Counted from the first letter of the stretch, positions 47,201 to 59,728 are shown. The stretch is DNA of 64,000 nucleotides from Mytilisepta virgata (GCA_028015205.1 CM051514.1:48314150-48378149); one strand, 5' to 3'. Made by a program: numbers and translations. Notes: generated by a model not told the origin, from the letters alone.

Positions 47201-48657
47201 TTGGCTAAAAAGTGGCAACGTGTGTCGCCGGCCATTTTGAGGTGCACAAAAATACTCACTTTTGATGTCTCATACGTTTATAATTTTCAGTGTCAGGTGA
47301 ATCCAATAGGCCAGGGTGTTAACGAAATAATTTTTACACATATTTCCATCCATGTTATTTGAAAGTCAAAAACTAGCACAACGATATTTACACATTTCAC
47401 ACCCGTCATGTCAATCAAAAATTCGAGGCGGGACTAAAAGCGCCATCTGGTGTAAAAAATTCTGAAATTATCTCCACCTGTTTCTCTGTAAATAGAATGC
47501 ACTAGCGTAACGGTCAAAATGGCACTTGGCGGTCCGACTGATTAGCATTTAAAATTGCTTCAGTTGGTTTCTGAAAATAACAAAATCATAATACTATATA
47601 AACATGTAGCACAGTACATCATTATAGTGATAATTTACTATTTCGAATAAATATATTTATATAAATAATGGTGGGAAAGGAGGTTTTAATGTTTCAAATA
47701 AATATTTCAGATAGACAGTTATCTTTCTTCTTAATTCAGAGTCACATTAATATAAAAATATTTGTGAATACCTTCTGCGAAATATAATTGTTTACTTACA
47801 AAAGGTGTTGGTGGTCTACAAGGTGTCACATTTTCCTTTTGTGGTGTTAATGGGTGTGGCTGCGGTCTGGCGTTAGATGTCTGAAAAAAAGATATATTTT
47901 TAAGAAAATGTCATAGTTTAGCTAATTAAAAAGGTGGGAATTGCTTGAATAATTTTGAAAGAGAAAATAAATAAGGGAATCCAGACAAAAAATGAGACAT
48001 ATTTATAACTCGTAGACTTTAAATAAAGTCTCTGGAAAACTATTCTAAACATAAAACAAGTATAAATGAACTTATCGTTGCTACTGCTATAAATGGAGGA
48101 CTGGATGTCTGTTGATCATAGGAGTGCTGAGGTGGTACATTTTCATTCTAAAAAATATTGATAAGAAATATTTATTGAAAAAGATATATATTAAACTCAG
48201 AAATTTAAATAAATTAAAATATATATAGAATTCATGAGGAACAAATTGAAACACATAAAAAATAATAAAACAATTAATGAAATAAAAGAACTTACGAATG
48301 GCGTTTGTGGTTTGTATGGCACAAAATATCCGTCAGGTTTAAACTCCGTTGGTGGTTTCTGCTTGTGGAGTTCTTGATGATGTTCCTATAAGAAAAATAT
48401 TATAAGAAATTCATACACGAACCGATGTGTCTTTATGCTTATACTACGTGAGTTTATTCAAATATTCAACCATTAAAAGATGTTAAATTTTATATCTGCT
48501 ATATATAAAAATTCTTTTCTGATTGTCATTTATATCTAAATTAAAAATCTAGAAAAGTATCAACTTTCAGCTATTATAAGATAAGCAGTGGGAACATATT
48601 TGTAAAAAATCTTACCTTTTCAAAGCAGGCTGTCAACACCTCTAGTTGTCCTCTCAT
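44232..48657 (-). pseudogene. proline-rich six-exon gene, right-arm copy, disrupted
   Basis: Mirror of the left-arm gene. Exons on the minus strand: 48,657-48,616, 48,385-48,296, 48,147-48,085, 47,880-47,800, exon 5 split into 47,570-47,544 and 44,686-44,636, and 44,432-44,232. All splice signals match the left copy. A 2,854-bp DNA transposon sits inside exon 5, between the codons for Asn and Asp-Ile, so this copy is broken. Small coding differences occur (for example Gln to Glu early in exon 5). Confidence 0.65.
44684..47543. mobile_element. 2.85 kb non-autonomous DNA transposon in right arm
   Basis: Terminal inverted repeats CAGTCGGACCGCCAAGT (44,687-44,703) and its complement (47,524-47,540), flanked by ATT on both sides (44,684-44,686 and 47,541-47,543). 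The left arm shows the empty site with a single ATT, which proves insertion. Internal frames (for example 45,592-45,951, 119 codons) resemble no transposase. A 3-bp duplication occurs in PIF/Harbinger and CACTA-type elements, but ATT is not the TWA of Harbinger, so the superfamily is left open. Sub-terminal DNA holds CRE/E-box-like strings (AGTCACGTGACTT). Confidence 0.9.
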
Positions 48658-49396
48658 AATGAAAAGTTCATCCAATTCGTCTAGTCAAATGTTAATTTTA
48701 GTGTTGTTATGTTCATTTTCGAGGTCCAGAAAGAAGTACCCCCCTCTGACCGACTTTTTAAACCTTAGACTTTTATTTCTTCCAAATATTGCACAAAACT
48801 CCACCCTCCCAGTTTTAGAAAAAGTTTGTTCGAAAATTATATTTGAAGCCATTCTTAATCTTGAAGTACGTACTTTGCGATGTTGCTGATATGCAAGATG
48901 GAGTTTTAAAATTCTGGATATTATTCCTATTTCATGTTTGTAAAAGATTTAGCTCTGAACCAATAGTAATACCACACTAGCAAATAGGGACAGGGTTACT
49001 GAGATAAGAGTAAAAATTCTTAGAGTACTATGTACGGTATTTTTCTGATTGGTTAACCGATGAAAATATTGTGAAGGGTTTTATGATTATTAGATTATTG
49101 TTATTTTGTTACAAAAAAAAACGTTAATATCAAACTGATAGTAGTCTCAGTTTCAAACCCTATCCAGTAAAATAATAATTCCAATTAATTGTGTAATCAA
49201 TTAGTGAAATGATACATTATATATTTTTTATTTCATTTCAACTCTCTATAAATTTTCATACATTTCTTAAAAAAAGTTATATTGTTGTTATTAAAAACAG
49301 ATCGGGTCCTTTTATTGATAAATGTAAACCCTCAGTTTTAATTGCGTTAATTGTTTATGCATGCGTACATTTGTTGTGTTGATCAAGAAGAACAAA

Positions 49397-50217
49397 ATGA
49401 CATCGGTTTTATTTTGTTGTGTTGTCATCATTTTGTACACCGTTGAAGGCTTTGAATTAAATGAGAAAACATGTAAGCAAAAGAAAACAACCAGTATGTT
49501 GCTGTGGAGCTCGAGTGTAGCTTTGTAGGAGCCGGATTCTATAGATTTAATGGAAAGCCAACAGTCAGGAGAATCACAATGGGCAGACTGACGGAGGACA
49601 GCTTTTTGATGGCGACATCAGAAAATATAGAGTCTGTTACCATTTTGCAAGCAGGTCTGTGTGGCCATATTTCTACACCAAGATCAACAAAGGTTGTCAT
49701 TAAAGACAAAGCATGTGTAAGTATAAGTATCTCGTATCTGAGTAAAAAAAAGAGGCGTGTACATATACCTTGGTGAAAGGTCAATATTCATCTACTACTC
49801 TCCCCTTTTGATGTGACAATCAAAATTTATGTTGTCCTTTTTTTGTAATCCCTTTATTGCACATTAATCATTACTTTTTAACTGGTAATTATTTTCATGG
49901 ATGTTAAAAAAAATCAGTTTATTAATCTTGAATCAGAAAAATTCTTTTCTTTGGGAAAATTCTGGTCTTAATAACAACTCAGCAATTCTCTCATATAACA
50001 TTTAATTTCAACTCTGTTAAGCAAAATTTATAGTGATATAATTAAGACCATTGATAGTTTAAATGAAAAATCCAATGTTATTTAAGTTTTTATTTATGAT
50101 TGCTTTTCTTTAGATAACACCAACAGTTATGGTATTTACCACGGAAACAAGACAAGACAGGGGACTTCAGACACAACTAGTACTCCTAACCCTAATGATC
50201 ACACATTTAAAACACAG
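49397..50217 (+). CDS. possible secreted protein gene, right-arm copy
   Basis: Mirror of the left-arm gene at 36,346-37,167. ATG at 49,397 starts a signal-peptide-like segment; the Cys-containing body frame runs about 49,493-49,720 to a GTAAGT or GTATAAGT donor. The next exon is 50,114-50,217, read best in the frame giving SYGIYHGNK and a Thr/Asn/Pro-rich stretch. One visible difference in the body is Asp (left arm, ITMDRL) to Gly (ITMGRL). It lies about 0.74 kb from, and is divergent to, the proline-rich gene. Signal and body are not in one frame, so the model is incomplete. Function unknown. Confidence 0.4.
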
Positions 50218-53200
50218 GTGGGTCTTGATTACTGTCATTTTGTGACATTTGCCTCTGCAGGTCAATCATCTCTGGATGAAATTCTAATCCATAATAAAAA
50301 AATCAATTATATTTTTTTACCTCCTCTGTCGATTTCTAAACATTCATAACAAGGGTGGAACTGAACACTAGTAATATTTCTCTCCATAAATTCTCTTAAA
50401 TTTCTCAAAACACTTGAAATAAATGAATTAGACATTATAGTAGATTTAGCTGTGTTGTTGCTAACTGTTTAATTGTTGAGTTTTTATCTTAAGCACCAAT
50501 ATATATCTTGAAAATCTTATTATAGACATCCATTGTCTCGTGGGATTAACATTATGTCAAGATTACAAGAAAAACATGTTTGACCATCATATACATGTAC
50601 AAAAGATTATAAAACTATACATGTAACTTTAGACATATATTTAAGCTTTTGGTGCTCTGTTGCAGTGTCTGTTCTCTAACTTACTTTAAATTTATAATTT
50701 TAAAAGTGTGTGTGTTTTTTTCCTCCTCTCTTCAGATATATGAAAGCAACACTTAGTACTCTAATAATGTAGACTGAATAATTACTTGAACACTATCATA
50801 GATTTTCTCTTTGGCTTTTAAGTTGATGGCTAAGTTTAGTTTCAAAATAAAAATAAACAAAATTAGTAAGGCTAGACATATTAAGTTATGATATGGGTCT
50901 TAAAATTATGGAGTTTGTATATAAATATAGATAGCATTTTTATAGAACTGAGTTTATGTAGTATGTAGAATGTGTGTTTAATTCAAAGCTGTTGTTATCA
51001 GAAGGACATGCATCCTTTTTGTTATGAACATTCTGTTTGAGTCATGATTGTTTGGGTGTATCTTTTTCAAATTTATCTGATGTCTTTCAAATTTCAAATT
51101 ACATCCTATGATAAACCTTAATATTGTTGTCCTTATCAAAATAGGGCTAAAAATAAAGTTGTTAGGTTTGGCTTCTACCATTACTATTTTAGTGTGTGTT
51201 ATAGATTATTTTTTATGATTACTATGTTTTATAAGATATTGACTGTTATGTTGATAAATGTTCTAACTTCAATAAAACTTAGTTGATAAGTTTTTAATTT
51301 GAAACAAATTGATGATTTGATATTGATTTTATTTTTATGCATACAATTTTGAATAAATAGTTCATTGATTTTAAATTTTTCTGTGCCTAAAGTATAAAAT
51401 GACGGTATTTGTATTGTTAAGATGTATATATTGTGATAACTTGATATTCAGTTTTATTGACATCGGTGTGCTAAAATGTTGTGTAAAATAGTTTATATAT
51501 GTTATTTCTAGTTGTTTTTTTTTATGTATGAATTAGAGAAAAAAAGAGGTTAAAAATGTAACACTCATTTACAAAGCAGTATGAGATTTCAAAATCTAGA
51601 GGTTCTCACAGTCTTAATTCAACATGGGTGATACATCTCTGTATGAGCTAACTTCTAGACACTCGATCAAAAATGAAATGTTTTGAAGTTTCTTGCAAAA
51701 ATATGGACAAATGTTCATTAGACAACTATAGAGAAAACTTTTCAAATTAAAAGATATACACACAAAAAAAGAAAGAAGTTCGAAACCAACAGTTTTTATG
51801 TCACCTTACTATAGTCATCACTTGGTGTTCGTTGTCTGTGGGTATGTTCTCCATCTGAAGAAAAATGTGCATGAGACAGCAATAGAGAAAACTTTTCAAA
51901 TTAAAAGATATACACAAAAAAAAAGAAGTTTGAAACAAACAGTTTTTATATCACAGTGTAAAGAAACAATTATGAGCTAGATCTTCTGGCTTTTGTTTAA
52001 TCTGTTCTGGTCAATTTCCTTATGATTTTATTCTATTTATGAAATACATCATATTTGAATGGACTGGTTTGAAACGGAGGACGTCTGAAAAAAATTCATT
52101 TATATACTACCACCACCTGAAGTCCCTGCAATTTGTATAATTAAATTGTACTTCAAGTCTTCAACCGTTAATTCAACAATGTCATAACGCTGTTTTAATT
52201 CTATGAATCTACTCAATTTATACTTAAATAATAAGATATATATCTGCCCCCTTTTTTGTTGTAATCAAAACCTGATAATGTAACCCTAGAATTTTCATTT
52301 TGAATTTTAATGTATATCTGAATTTCAAAAAGAAATATAGATTCTGTGACGTGGAGACAAAATGGACGTCACCCTCAAACCCTTGTCACCAACCAACTCT
52401 CTCTCGTACTAACTGACCTTAGCCAAATACCAATTTAGTCAAGCAAGGCAAAAGTGGGTAACAACCCCCAAATTCTGTGATGTGGAGACAAAATGGACGC
52501 CACCCTCAAATATACCCTTGTCACCAACCAACGGAAAAACTCAATAATCTTTAATGTTTCTAGTCTTATTTCCCATCACTTGGTGTCTGTCTAATAGATT
52601 ATCACATATAAGCTTTATCTATTTATAGTATAGTACACCATCTTATTGTGTTAACAAAATTGATGCGTGTTGGAATAAAAATACACATACATTTTTATTT
52701 TGTAAAAAGAGTGAAAACCAACCCAAAACATGCAAAGACGTTTAGAAATATTTTAACAGAAATACTGTTAGCCCTTGTATTCACTTGGCATCTGTCAGTC
52801 AGTCCCTCCCATGCAAATACCTAACTATTGAACACATTTATAAATCTTAAAAACAAAACAAAAAACAAAAAAAAAACAAAAAACAAAACAAAAAACAAAA
52901 CAAAAACAAAAAAACTCTCAGTCTCAAAATTGTAAACACAGGAAGTATTTTGTACAAGTTGTTCTGTGTCTAGTTCAACATCTAGTATTTAATGAAAACC
53001 ATGATATTATTTTACACTGTTATTTCATACAACACAAATATTCAGTAATTCACTAATGTTATCTCTACTTTAGTATGGCTGCTTGATATTCAGTTTTATT
53101 GACATGGTGGTGCTAAAATGTTGTGTTCGTTAAAGCAGACCGATATATGTTATTTCTAGTTGTTTTTTTATATCGCTATTTAGTATGACTGCTTGATATT

Positions 53201-53300
53201 TAGTTTTATTGACATGGTGGTGCCAAAATGTTGTGTAAAATAAAGTTTTTATATGTTATTTCTAGTTGTTTTTTTTATGTATGAATTAGAGAGAAAAAAA
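50218..53300. other. right-arm outer region, non-coding
   Basis: Reverse complement of 32,880-36,345. AT-rich with the internal direct repeats described for the left arm; no coding signal seen on either strand. Confidence 0.5.
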
Positions 53301-53844
53301 AAGGGGGGACTACCACCACCTGAAGTCTCTGAAATTTGTATAATTAAATTGTACTTCCAGTCTTCAACCGTTAATTCAACAATGTCATAAAGCTGTTTTA
53401 ATTCTATGAATCTACTCAATCCATACTTAAATAATAAGATATATATCTGTCCCCCTTTTTGTTGTAAGCAAAACTTGATAATGTAAATGTTTCACTTTAT
53501 TACTCATATTTCATTATAAATATATTTGTGACGTGGAGACAAAATGAATGTCACCCTCAAACCCTTGTCACTAACCAACTCTCTCTCGTACTAACTGACC
53601 TTAGCTAAATACTAATTTAGTCAAGCAAGGCAAAAGTGGGTAACAACCCAAAATTCTGTGACGTGGAGACAAAATGGACGCCACCCTCAAACATACCCTT
53701 GTAACCAACCAACGGAAAAACTCAGTGCATCACCTTCTCCACTGTGCGCTTATCTCTATTATATACAGTGCGCCAGTCACCACCTGGTTGCCCCACCTGC
53801 CCCTTCCTTTGCTACTGTTTTCTTATCATCATTATAACACTACT

Positions 53845-53850
53845 ATATTG
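53845..53850. repeat. target-site duplication, right copy
   Basis: ATATTG immediately after the last base of the palindrome, matching 32,329-32,334. Confidence 0.75.
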
Positions 53851-54790
53851 TGCTTCGGTCCACACTTTTACATGCCAATGAAGCTACAAAAAGATGCATT
53901 CAATTCTTAATTAATGAATGTTACATGGTTACATGTATATTCTCTTAATGCTAAGAAGCCGGGTATAATCGACATAATATGGGACCTGGTTGCATTGTCT
54001 GTTGTTACGTATAATCTGCACATTTGGTTTCTAGTAAAATTAAGAGTCATATTTATGCTGTATTGTATTGAACAACTTGAATCATAGATCGCTTATGCAT
54101 ATCTTTATACCGCGTGGTCCTCTGTTCTGTAATTTCATTTTTAAAGAACTGTTCCGACTTAAGCCGAAGAACTAGCTCCACCCGCGTTATCTTCTTAATA
54201 CAAGCAAAGTACACGTGGTATGCTTCTAGGTATTTGCCACCGAAAGTCTTTTGATGCTTTAATATATTTTTAACAAGGATTTGCTTGCCGTGATAAATAT
54301 CTGGTCTTATCTAAATCCTTTAAAGGGACTGAAGTCGAAATGTGTTAATTGAGAATCCAATAAATGATTTATATCCCCCATGGCATAACGGTCGTAAGAT
54401 AATTTTAAACTAGAAGCGGTGTTAGAGTAATATATAATATATGAAGATAATCCATTAGAACTGTCAGATGACATGTATGTTTGAGAATTTTTTATCATTG
54501 TTACTCTAAAGATTTTTAAATAACGAATCATTCGAGACATTTTTTAAATAAAATTGCCCTCCAAGACAACGGTATTTCATTCCTCTCATATCTGCCACCG
54601 ACCCCATATAGGCATGTGGGAAGAACAATTTAAAAAGTTCTTGCAAGGGTAAGTGTTAAATTTTTTTTAAAAGTAGCGGCACATATCGACATACGAAGTT
54701 AGAACTCGATGGAAAATATACAAAACTTCCTATTATTTTTTGAAATCTAAGTTATTCCAAGTTATGATCGTACAACATGGTCAGTTGTCA
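53851..54790. other. AT-rich stretch, no gene
   Basis: No recognisable ORF, repeat or motif. Confidence 0.4.
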
Positions 54791-54794
54791 AATT

Positions 54795-55033
54795 AAAAAT
54801 GTATTTCACAAGTAATCATAAGATAATTACACATATATTATAGTAAGCATTCAAAAGTCAAGAGTAAAATTGTGGTTTTTATATAAAAAGGGCATTTTTC
54901 TAAAATACCACTAAAAATGTATTTCACAAGTAATCATTAGATAATTACACATATATTATAGTAAGCATTCAAAAGTCAAGAGTAAAATTGTGGTTTTTAT
55001 ATAAAAAAAGGCATTTTTCTAAAATACCACGTT
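54795..55033. repeat. 118-bp tandem duplication
   Basis: AAAAATGTATTTCACAAGTA and the following sequence through GGCATTTTTCTAAAATACCA occurs at 54,795 and again at 54,913 with only a few differences; it is a recent two-copy duplication. Confidence 0.9.
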
Positions 55034-55587
55034 AAAACTATAACTGTGACAAAACTCGCTGTTATTGTTTTATTGTTTTCGGAAAATATGCATAAAAATC
55101 AATTTTTTGCTGGAGTTTTCCAAAAATTTAAAATGCAGGTTTAAGGCCCTATAATAAAAGTACTCATCCCATGCCTTTTTAGACTTTGGGAAACTGTGTC
55201 AACTTTCTGCTTTTTCTTTAATACCAATCGGTACTAATAACAATTTTGTCAGACAGTCTTTGTTTTAAGAAAGCAGTTTGAGCTCATCTGGCCAAAAGCC
55301 CATGAGCATTGCCATCATTTGCCATCCACCGTCGTCTGCAGTCCGTTCGGTCTGATGCCATTGGTATTTGGTTTCTGGCTACAAATGTAGATCAGTATAA
55401 TGTCAAATTATGAGCTATATACAAGTGTGAAAATGTGGATTTTAAAACTTGGTTAAAACAATTTGTCAAAAATCTTCCCTGAAACTACTGGGCATAATTC
55501 AATGAAAGTTTGCATGCAATAACAATCAATTTTATTGCCATGAAACATATATAAACAGTTTGTGACAAAGACATGTCAATGATCTGT

Positions 55588-56185
55588 TGTTACGGCCGAA
55601 ATCACCTTTAAATTGTGGCCAACAAAAGACACAAATCAATAATAAAATTTAACAAGATTTATTATATACAAGTTTACAAAAAAATATTACACAAACTAAA
55701 ATGTCAACTTAACTGTTCAAAATCCTCCGTCCTAATCCGGAATTCTTCTCGTCACTGTTGCGGGAATCCAAACGGAATATTATATCCAATCAGTCACAAT
55801 CTAGTATGATGTAACATAAATAAAAGTATGCCAAGGATGATGTGTGAAACGTAAATAAATCCAACAGCCGAGAACACAAGAATGTCTGGTCCAATACGTT
55901 CTGCTCTGAAAGTCTAACTTTCTTGTCCGTATATATACTGTAGAACGGAAACTTCTGGAATACGGTAGAAGTTCGAATCACACCAGAATTATTACGTAAG
56001 TCAAATAGAAAGTTCTAGTCATTCCATCAGTATCTATGATTGTTCCAGTGATTTCTAAACTGCGCAGTTATAACACTATTTGGTAAACAACTATAAGTAT
56101 TATGTAAACATATTATACATGTTATAAGGCCACACAAAACAAATTAGGCCAAGATAAATAATATAATAATTACAATATCATAACA
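55588..56185 (-). repeat. solo LTR (598 bp)
   Basis: On the minus strand it begins TGTTATGATATTG and ends GGCCGTAACA, giving the TGTTA..TAACA termini of an LTR. CTGT flanks both sides (55,584-55,587 and 56,186-56,189), a 4-bp target duplication as in many Ty3/Gypsy elements. In the same orientation it has a TATA-like TATATATAC near 55,930 and an AATAAA signal near 55,655. No internal retroelement sequence adjoins either side, so it is a solo LTR left by recombination. It does not resemble the sequence around the Gypsy element at 11-18 kb. Confidence 0.8.
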
Positions 56186-56364
56186 CTGTCGACCTAGGTC
56201 AGACCCTGAAATAAATTTTTGACATTTATCTGCCAGAGCGCAAAATATTCAATAAAGAAAATTAATTTATATATGCATGCAGCTGTTTTCAAAGTTATTG
56301 TATTTGTGGTGAGTTTGATGTTCAAGGTGAGTGATTTAGGCTCTTTCATAGCTTCTTGTTGGTT

Positions 56365-57815
56365 TTTTAGCTCACCTGGCCATGGATCAAGATTTAATGT
56401 CATCATAATGCATCCGTCTGCGATCACCCGTCGCCGTCGTCGTCAGTTAAGTTTTAAAAAAGAAAACAAACTTTCTCTGAAACCACTGAAACTTGTTAGA
56501 CATTGTCTCTCCACCATGGGATGCTGGCTACATGTAAAATCATAGTAAAAATAGCCAAAATTTTCTGCAAAAAATTTGAAAACGAAGGCAACTATCAAAG
56601 TTTTCACATAGACATTTTTAACTTTATTTTTTGGTTACGTAGATCTGTCATTGTGCAAAACTCCGTTTCAATTGGACATCCAGATTGATTTATTGCCATT
56701 GAAATAACAATTTTTGTAAATTTTAATTGCCTTAACCTTTTCAAAGCAAACAAATGGAGATAAATTTCAGAATTGTGTCCGATGACTCAACCCGCCAACC
56801 AAGGCGGCCAACAGCAGCCGACATAGTTTTGACATAGGACCCTATGGGAAAAATGTTTCAAAAATCTTCTTCTCTGAAACTGCTGGACCAGTTGGGACGA
56901 AACTTTGTTAGAATGGTCCTTTCAGAATTATGTCCAATGACCCCACCCACCAACCAAGGCGGCTGACATAGTTTTAACATAGGATCCTATGGGAAAAATG
57001 TTTTAAAAATCTTCTCCTCTGAAACTAGTCGGCCAATTGGGACCGAATATTGATGGAATGGTCCTTAAGTGGCCCCCTTTAAGAATTGTGTCCGATGACC
57101 CCACTCGCCAACCAGGGCAGCCGACATCAGCCGACATAGTTTTAACATAGGACCCTATTGAAAAATGTTTTTAAAATCTTCTCTGAAACTGCTTGGTCTA
57201 ATGGGACCAAATTTTGGTGGAATGGTCCTTAGGAAGTCCCCTTTCAGAATTGTATCTGATGACCCCACCCGCCAACCAAGGCGGCCAACATCAGCCAACA
57301 TAGTTTTTAACATAGGACCCTATGGGGAAAATGTTTTAAAAATCTCCTCTGAAACTGCTTGGCCAATTGCGACCAAGCTTTGTTGGAATGGTCCTTAGGT
57401 GGTTCCCTTTCAAAATTGTGGCAGATGAACTCCCACCAACCAAGGCAGCAGACATCAGTCGACATAGTTTTAACGTGGGACCCAATGGGAAAAATGTTTT
57501 AAAAATCTTCTCCTCTGAAACTGCTTGGCCTATGGGACCAGAATTGGATGGAATGGTCTTTACTTTGCAGGGATGGTCCTTGGGTGTCCTCTTTCAGAAT
57601 TGTGTTTGACTACCCCACTTGCCAACCAAGATGGCGGCCGTTACTAAATATAGAAAATTCAGCAAAAAATAAATTAAAAATCTTCTTATCTGAAACTGCC
57701 AAGTCAATTGAGACCAAGCTATGATGAAAAGGTCCTTGGGTAATGCCCTTTCAGAATTGTGTGGGCTTATTTGAGCTAGGTGAGCGATACAGGCTCACCC
57801 GAGCCTCTAGTTTTA
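56365..57815 (-). repeat. bivalve-type repeat with about six 160-bp units
   Basis: The right end (57,775-57,815), read on the minus strand, is AGAGGCTCGGGTGAGCCTGT...CGCTCACCTAGCTC. This is related to the start of the repeat at 25,908, so this is an inverted member of that family. The interior is a head-to-tail array: AGAATTGTGTCCGATGACCC-type landmarks occur near 56,767, 56,925, 57,081, 57,243, 57,410, 57,594 and 57,750, a spacing of about 156-184 bp. Open frames across it (57,165, 57,367) reflect the periodicity and not a gene. Confidence 0.75.
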
Positions 57816-59720
57816 TCATAAAAACAAGGTCAAAAGTTACATTAAAAAGATATATGCTATGGTTGTTTACCTTTTGAATATTTTTTCTCCACATTTTAAA
57901 GTTTTTCGGAAACGAAAACAGCTCCTACTCCGCAAAATTTGTTTAGGTACTTAGTATAGGAATCGTCTGTGTGTCTGTCAGTGTGTCCATAATGTAGTTG
58001 TAAGTGCAACTCTTATACAGATTTTCATGAAATTTACACAAAGGGGCATATCATATGAAGATGTGCATGTCGAAAAAAAGTATATGCCCACACTTTAAAA
58101 TGATATAATTTGACTTAGAATTTTATCCACAGACAGCTGGATGAAGATTGGCGTGGGCATCCTTCATTAGCTTTGCCTACAAGACATCTAGCTTGAAAAA
58201 AGGACATTTTATACGTTTTTGTACTCCCGCTCCATAGGAGAGAATTTACACTGTTTTACTCTGACTTGTCTGTCCGTCCGTCCGTAACTTTTTTCCGTTG
58301 CAGTTTTCTCATTAACTACTGGTCGCAGCTGCTTGAAATTTTGAAACATTATTTCTGTATGTTATGCCGTATGGTGTGATTCATTTTCGTAATATCTGTA
58401 ATCAATTTCCTATTTACTAGGGACTTGGTTTTTTACTTAATTTTTTGGAATGTTGAAATTTCTGCCGCTGTTTTCTCGGCAACTACTTATCGAAATTTTG
58501 ACACAATCTCTCTGAATGATGCCAGGGAACAACCAGGTCTTCATGTTTCTAAAGGATCTTCAATACAGGAAAATGTGAAGGCAAAATCCAGACAGTCCCT
58601 CATATCTCAGTCTACATTGATACATATATATAGATTAATAATCAAACCTTTCTTGTTGAGCAAATAAGTCTGGGATATCATTGAACATGCAAGCAAAATT
58701 TGCTACCTTCTGTCCGAGATTATATCTTCCTTAAATGGCTGACGTAAATGCAGAAGGTAGGTTAATATTAGTTTTAAAATATGGTGGTACGTCAGCATTC
58801 ATTCCCTTAAGATAACAAGAAAAATAAATGGAAATGGTGAGCTGTCAAAAGAGGCGTAAAGCGACTAAAATGTTTGAAATACACAAGTCGAACAAACCCA
58901 AATATAAAATCGTAAAACAACCACAACAAACTAAAAAGTTAAAAATACTCAACGTTTCGACCAATATGGTCTTGATCACGAGTAATTCCCTTAATTCCCT
59001 TAAGAACTGACTACTATGTGAAATCGGCCTTAAGTACCATGCAAGTTTATTTAATCAGCATTTTCGATTTTCTGAGTGCCGAGTATTAAAATTTCGGCTT
59101 CTCGAGTACCATGCTACCAAGTGCTGCCTAAAAATTAGCCAAATGGCAAAGTAACAAAAAGTGGGTTATATCCTCGAGTATCATGTATTACTGTAAGCCC
59201 GTGAAGGTACATGTACTCATTGACTCAAGTAAGTAAGTTAGCCTGATTGATTTCAGATGAGGTGGTTTTATTTCAGTCCTTAGTTACACTCAACCACATG
59301 GTTTTACGTGTACTTTAAAACATATATATCAGACAAGTGGCGAATATATTAATTTCTCATAACACTGCAGATGTCGCCCTCGTGCATTCTAGTTTCATGT
59401 GATGTTTAATCTCGAAAGAGTATCATTGTTTACTGATTACTTCACGCCAAACAACCTTTATTCCATTTTGAAGACGTGTGGAATTTTAACACGCCTAGTT
59501 TGAAGACGTGCGGATACGAAAAATGTAGGTAAACTAAGGAAGCAAATTGCACATCAGCAGTTGCAAACATTTTGCCCATCAATAGTCGAAGTTTTATAGT
59601 TTCAGCCATTCACTTTTAAATGGCGCTAATTGTATTTTCAGCAATTCAGCAGTTTTTGCAAACATAGTGCACAAAAAGTAGCAATCGAAAGTGAAAATAA
59701 AACCAAGTGACTGACACTTG
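57816..59720. other. AT-rich stretch with dispersed repeat fragments
   Basis: It contains 'tgtctgtccgtccgtccgtaac' (58,267) and related phrases common in bivalve repeats. No gene is supported. Confidence 0.4.
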
Positions 59721-59728
59721 AGGCTATA

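Larger units (their letters stand above)
32335..53844. mobile_element. palindromic Polinton/Maverick-derived element
   Basis: The left arm (32,335-41,828) is matched in reverse complement by the right arm (41,866-53,844) around a 37-bp spacer (41,829-41,865). The outer ends start AGTAGTGTTATAATG and finish with its exact complement, and are flanked by the hexamer ATATTG. Arms are near-identical in every block I compared, including non-coding DNA, apart from two large indels: 2,854 bp only in the right arm (44,687-47,540) and 386 bp only in the left (35,059-35,444). Each arm holds a truncated type-B DNA polymerase gene, a proline-rich spliced gene and a possible secreted-protein gene. Polymerase type, AG terminus and 6-bp duplication are those known for Polintons. 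No integrase, ATPase, protease or capsid gene is visible, so it is non-autonomous. Confidence 0.8.

Noticed and set aside
32335..53844. Palindrome as a fold-back assembly or haplotype-joining artefact
   Set aside because: Set aside, not excluded. The exact 6-bp direct repeat at both edges, the AG terminus and the polymerase content fit an integrated element better. Spanning long reads would decide.
57165..57609. Overlapping ORFs with similar peptide segments
   Set aside because: They reflect the 160-bp tandem units; units differ in length by non-multiples of three.
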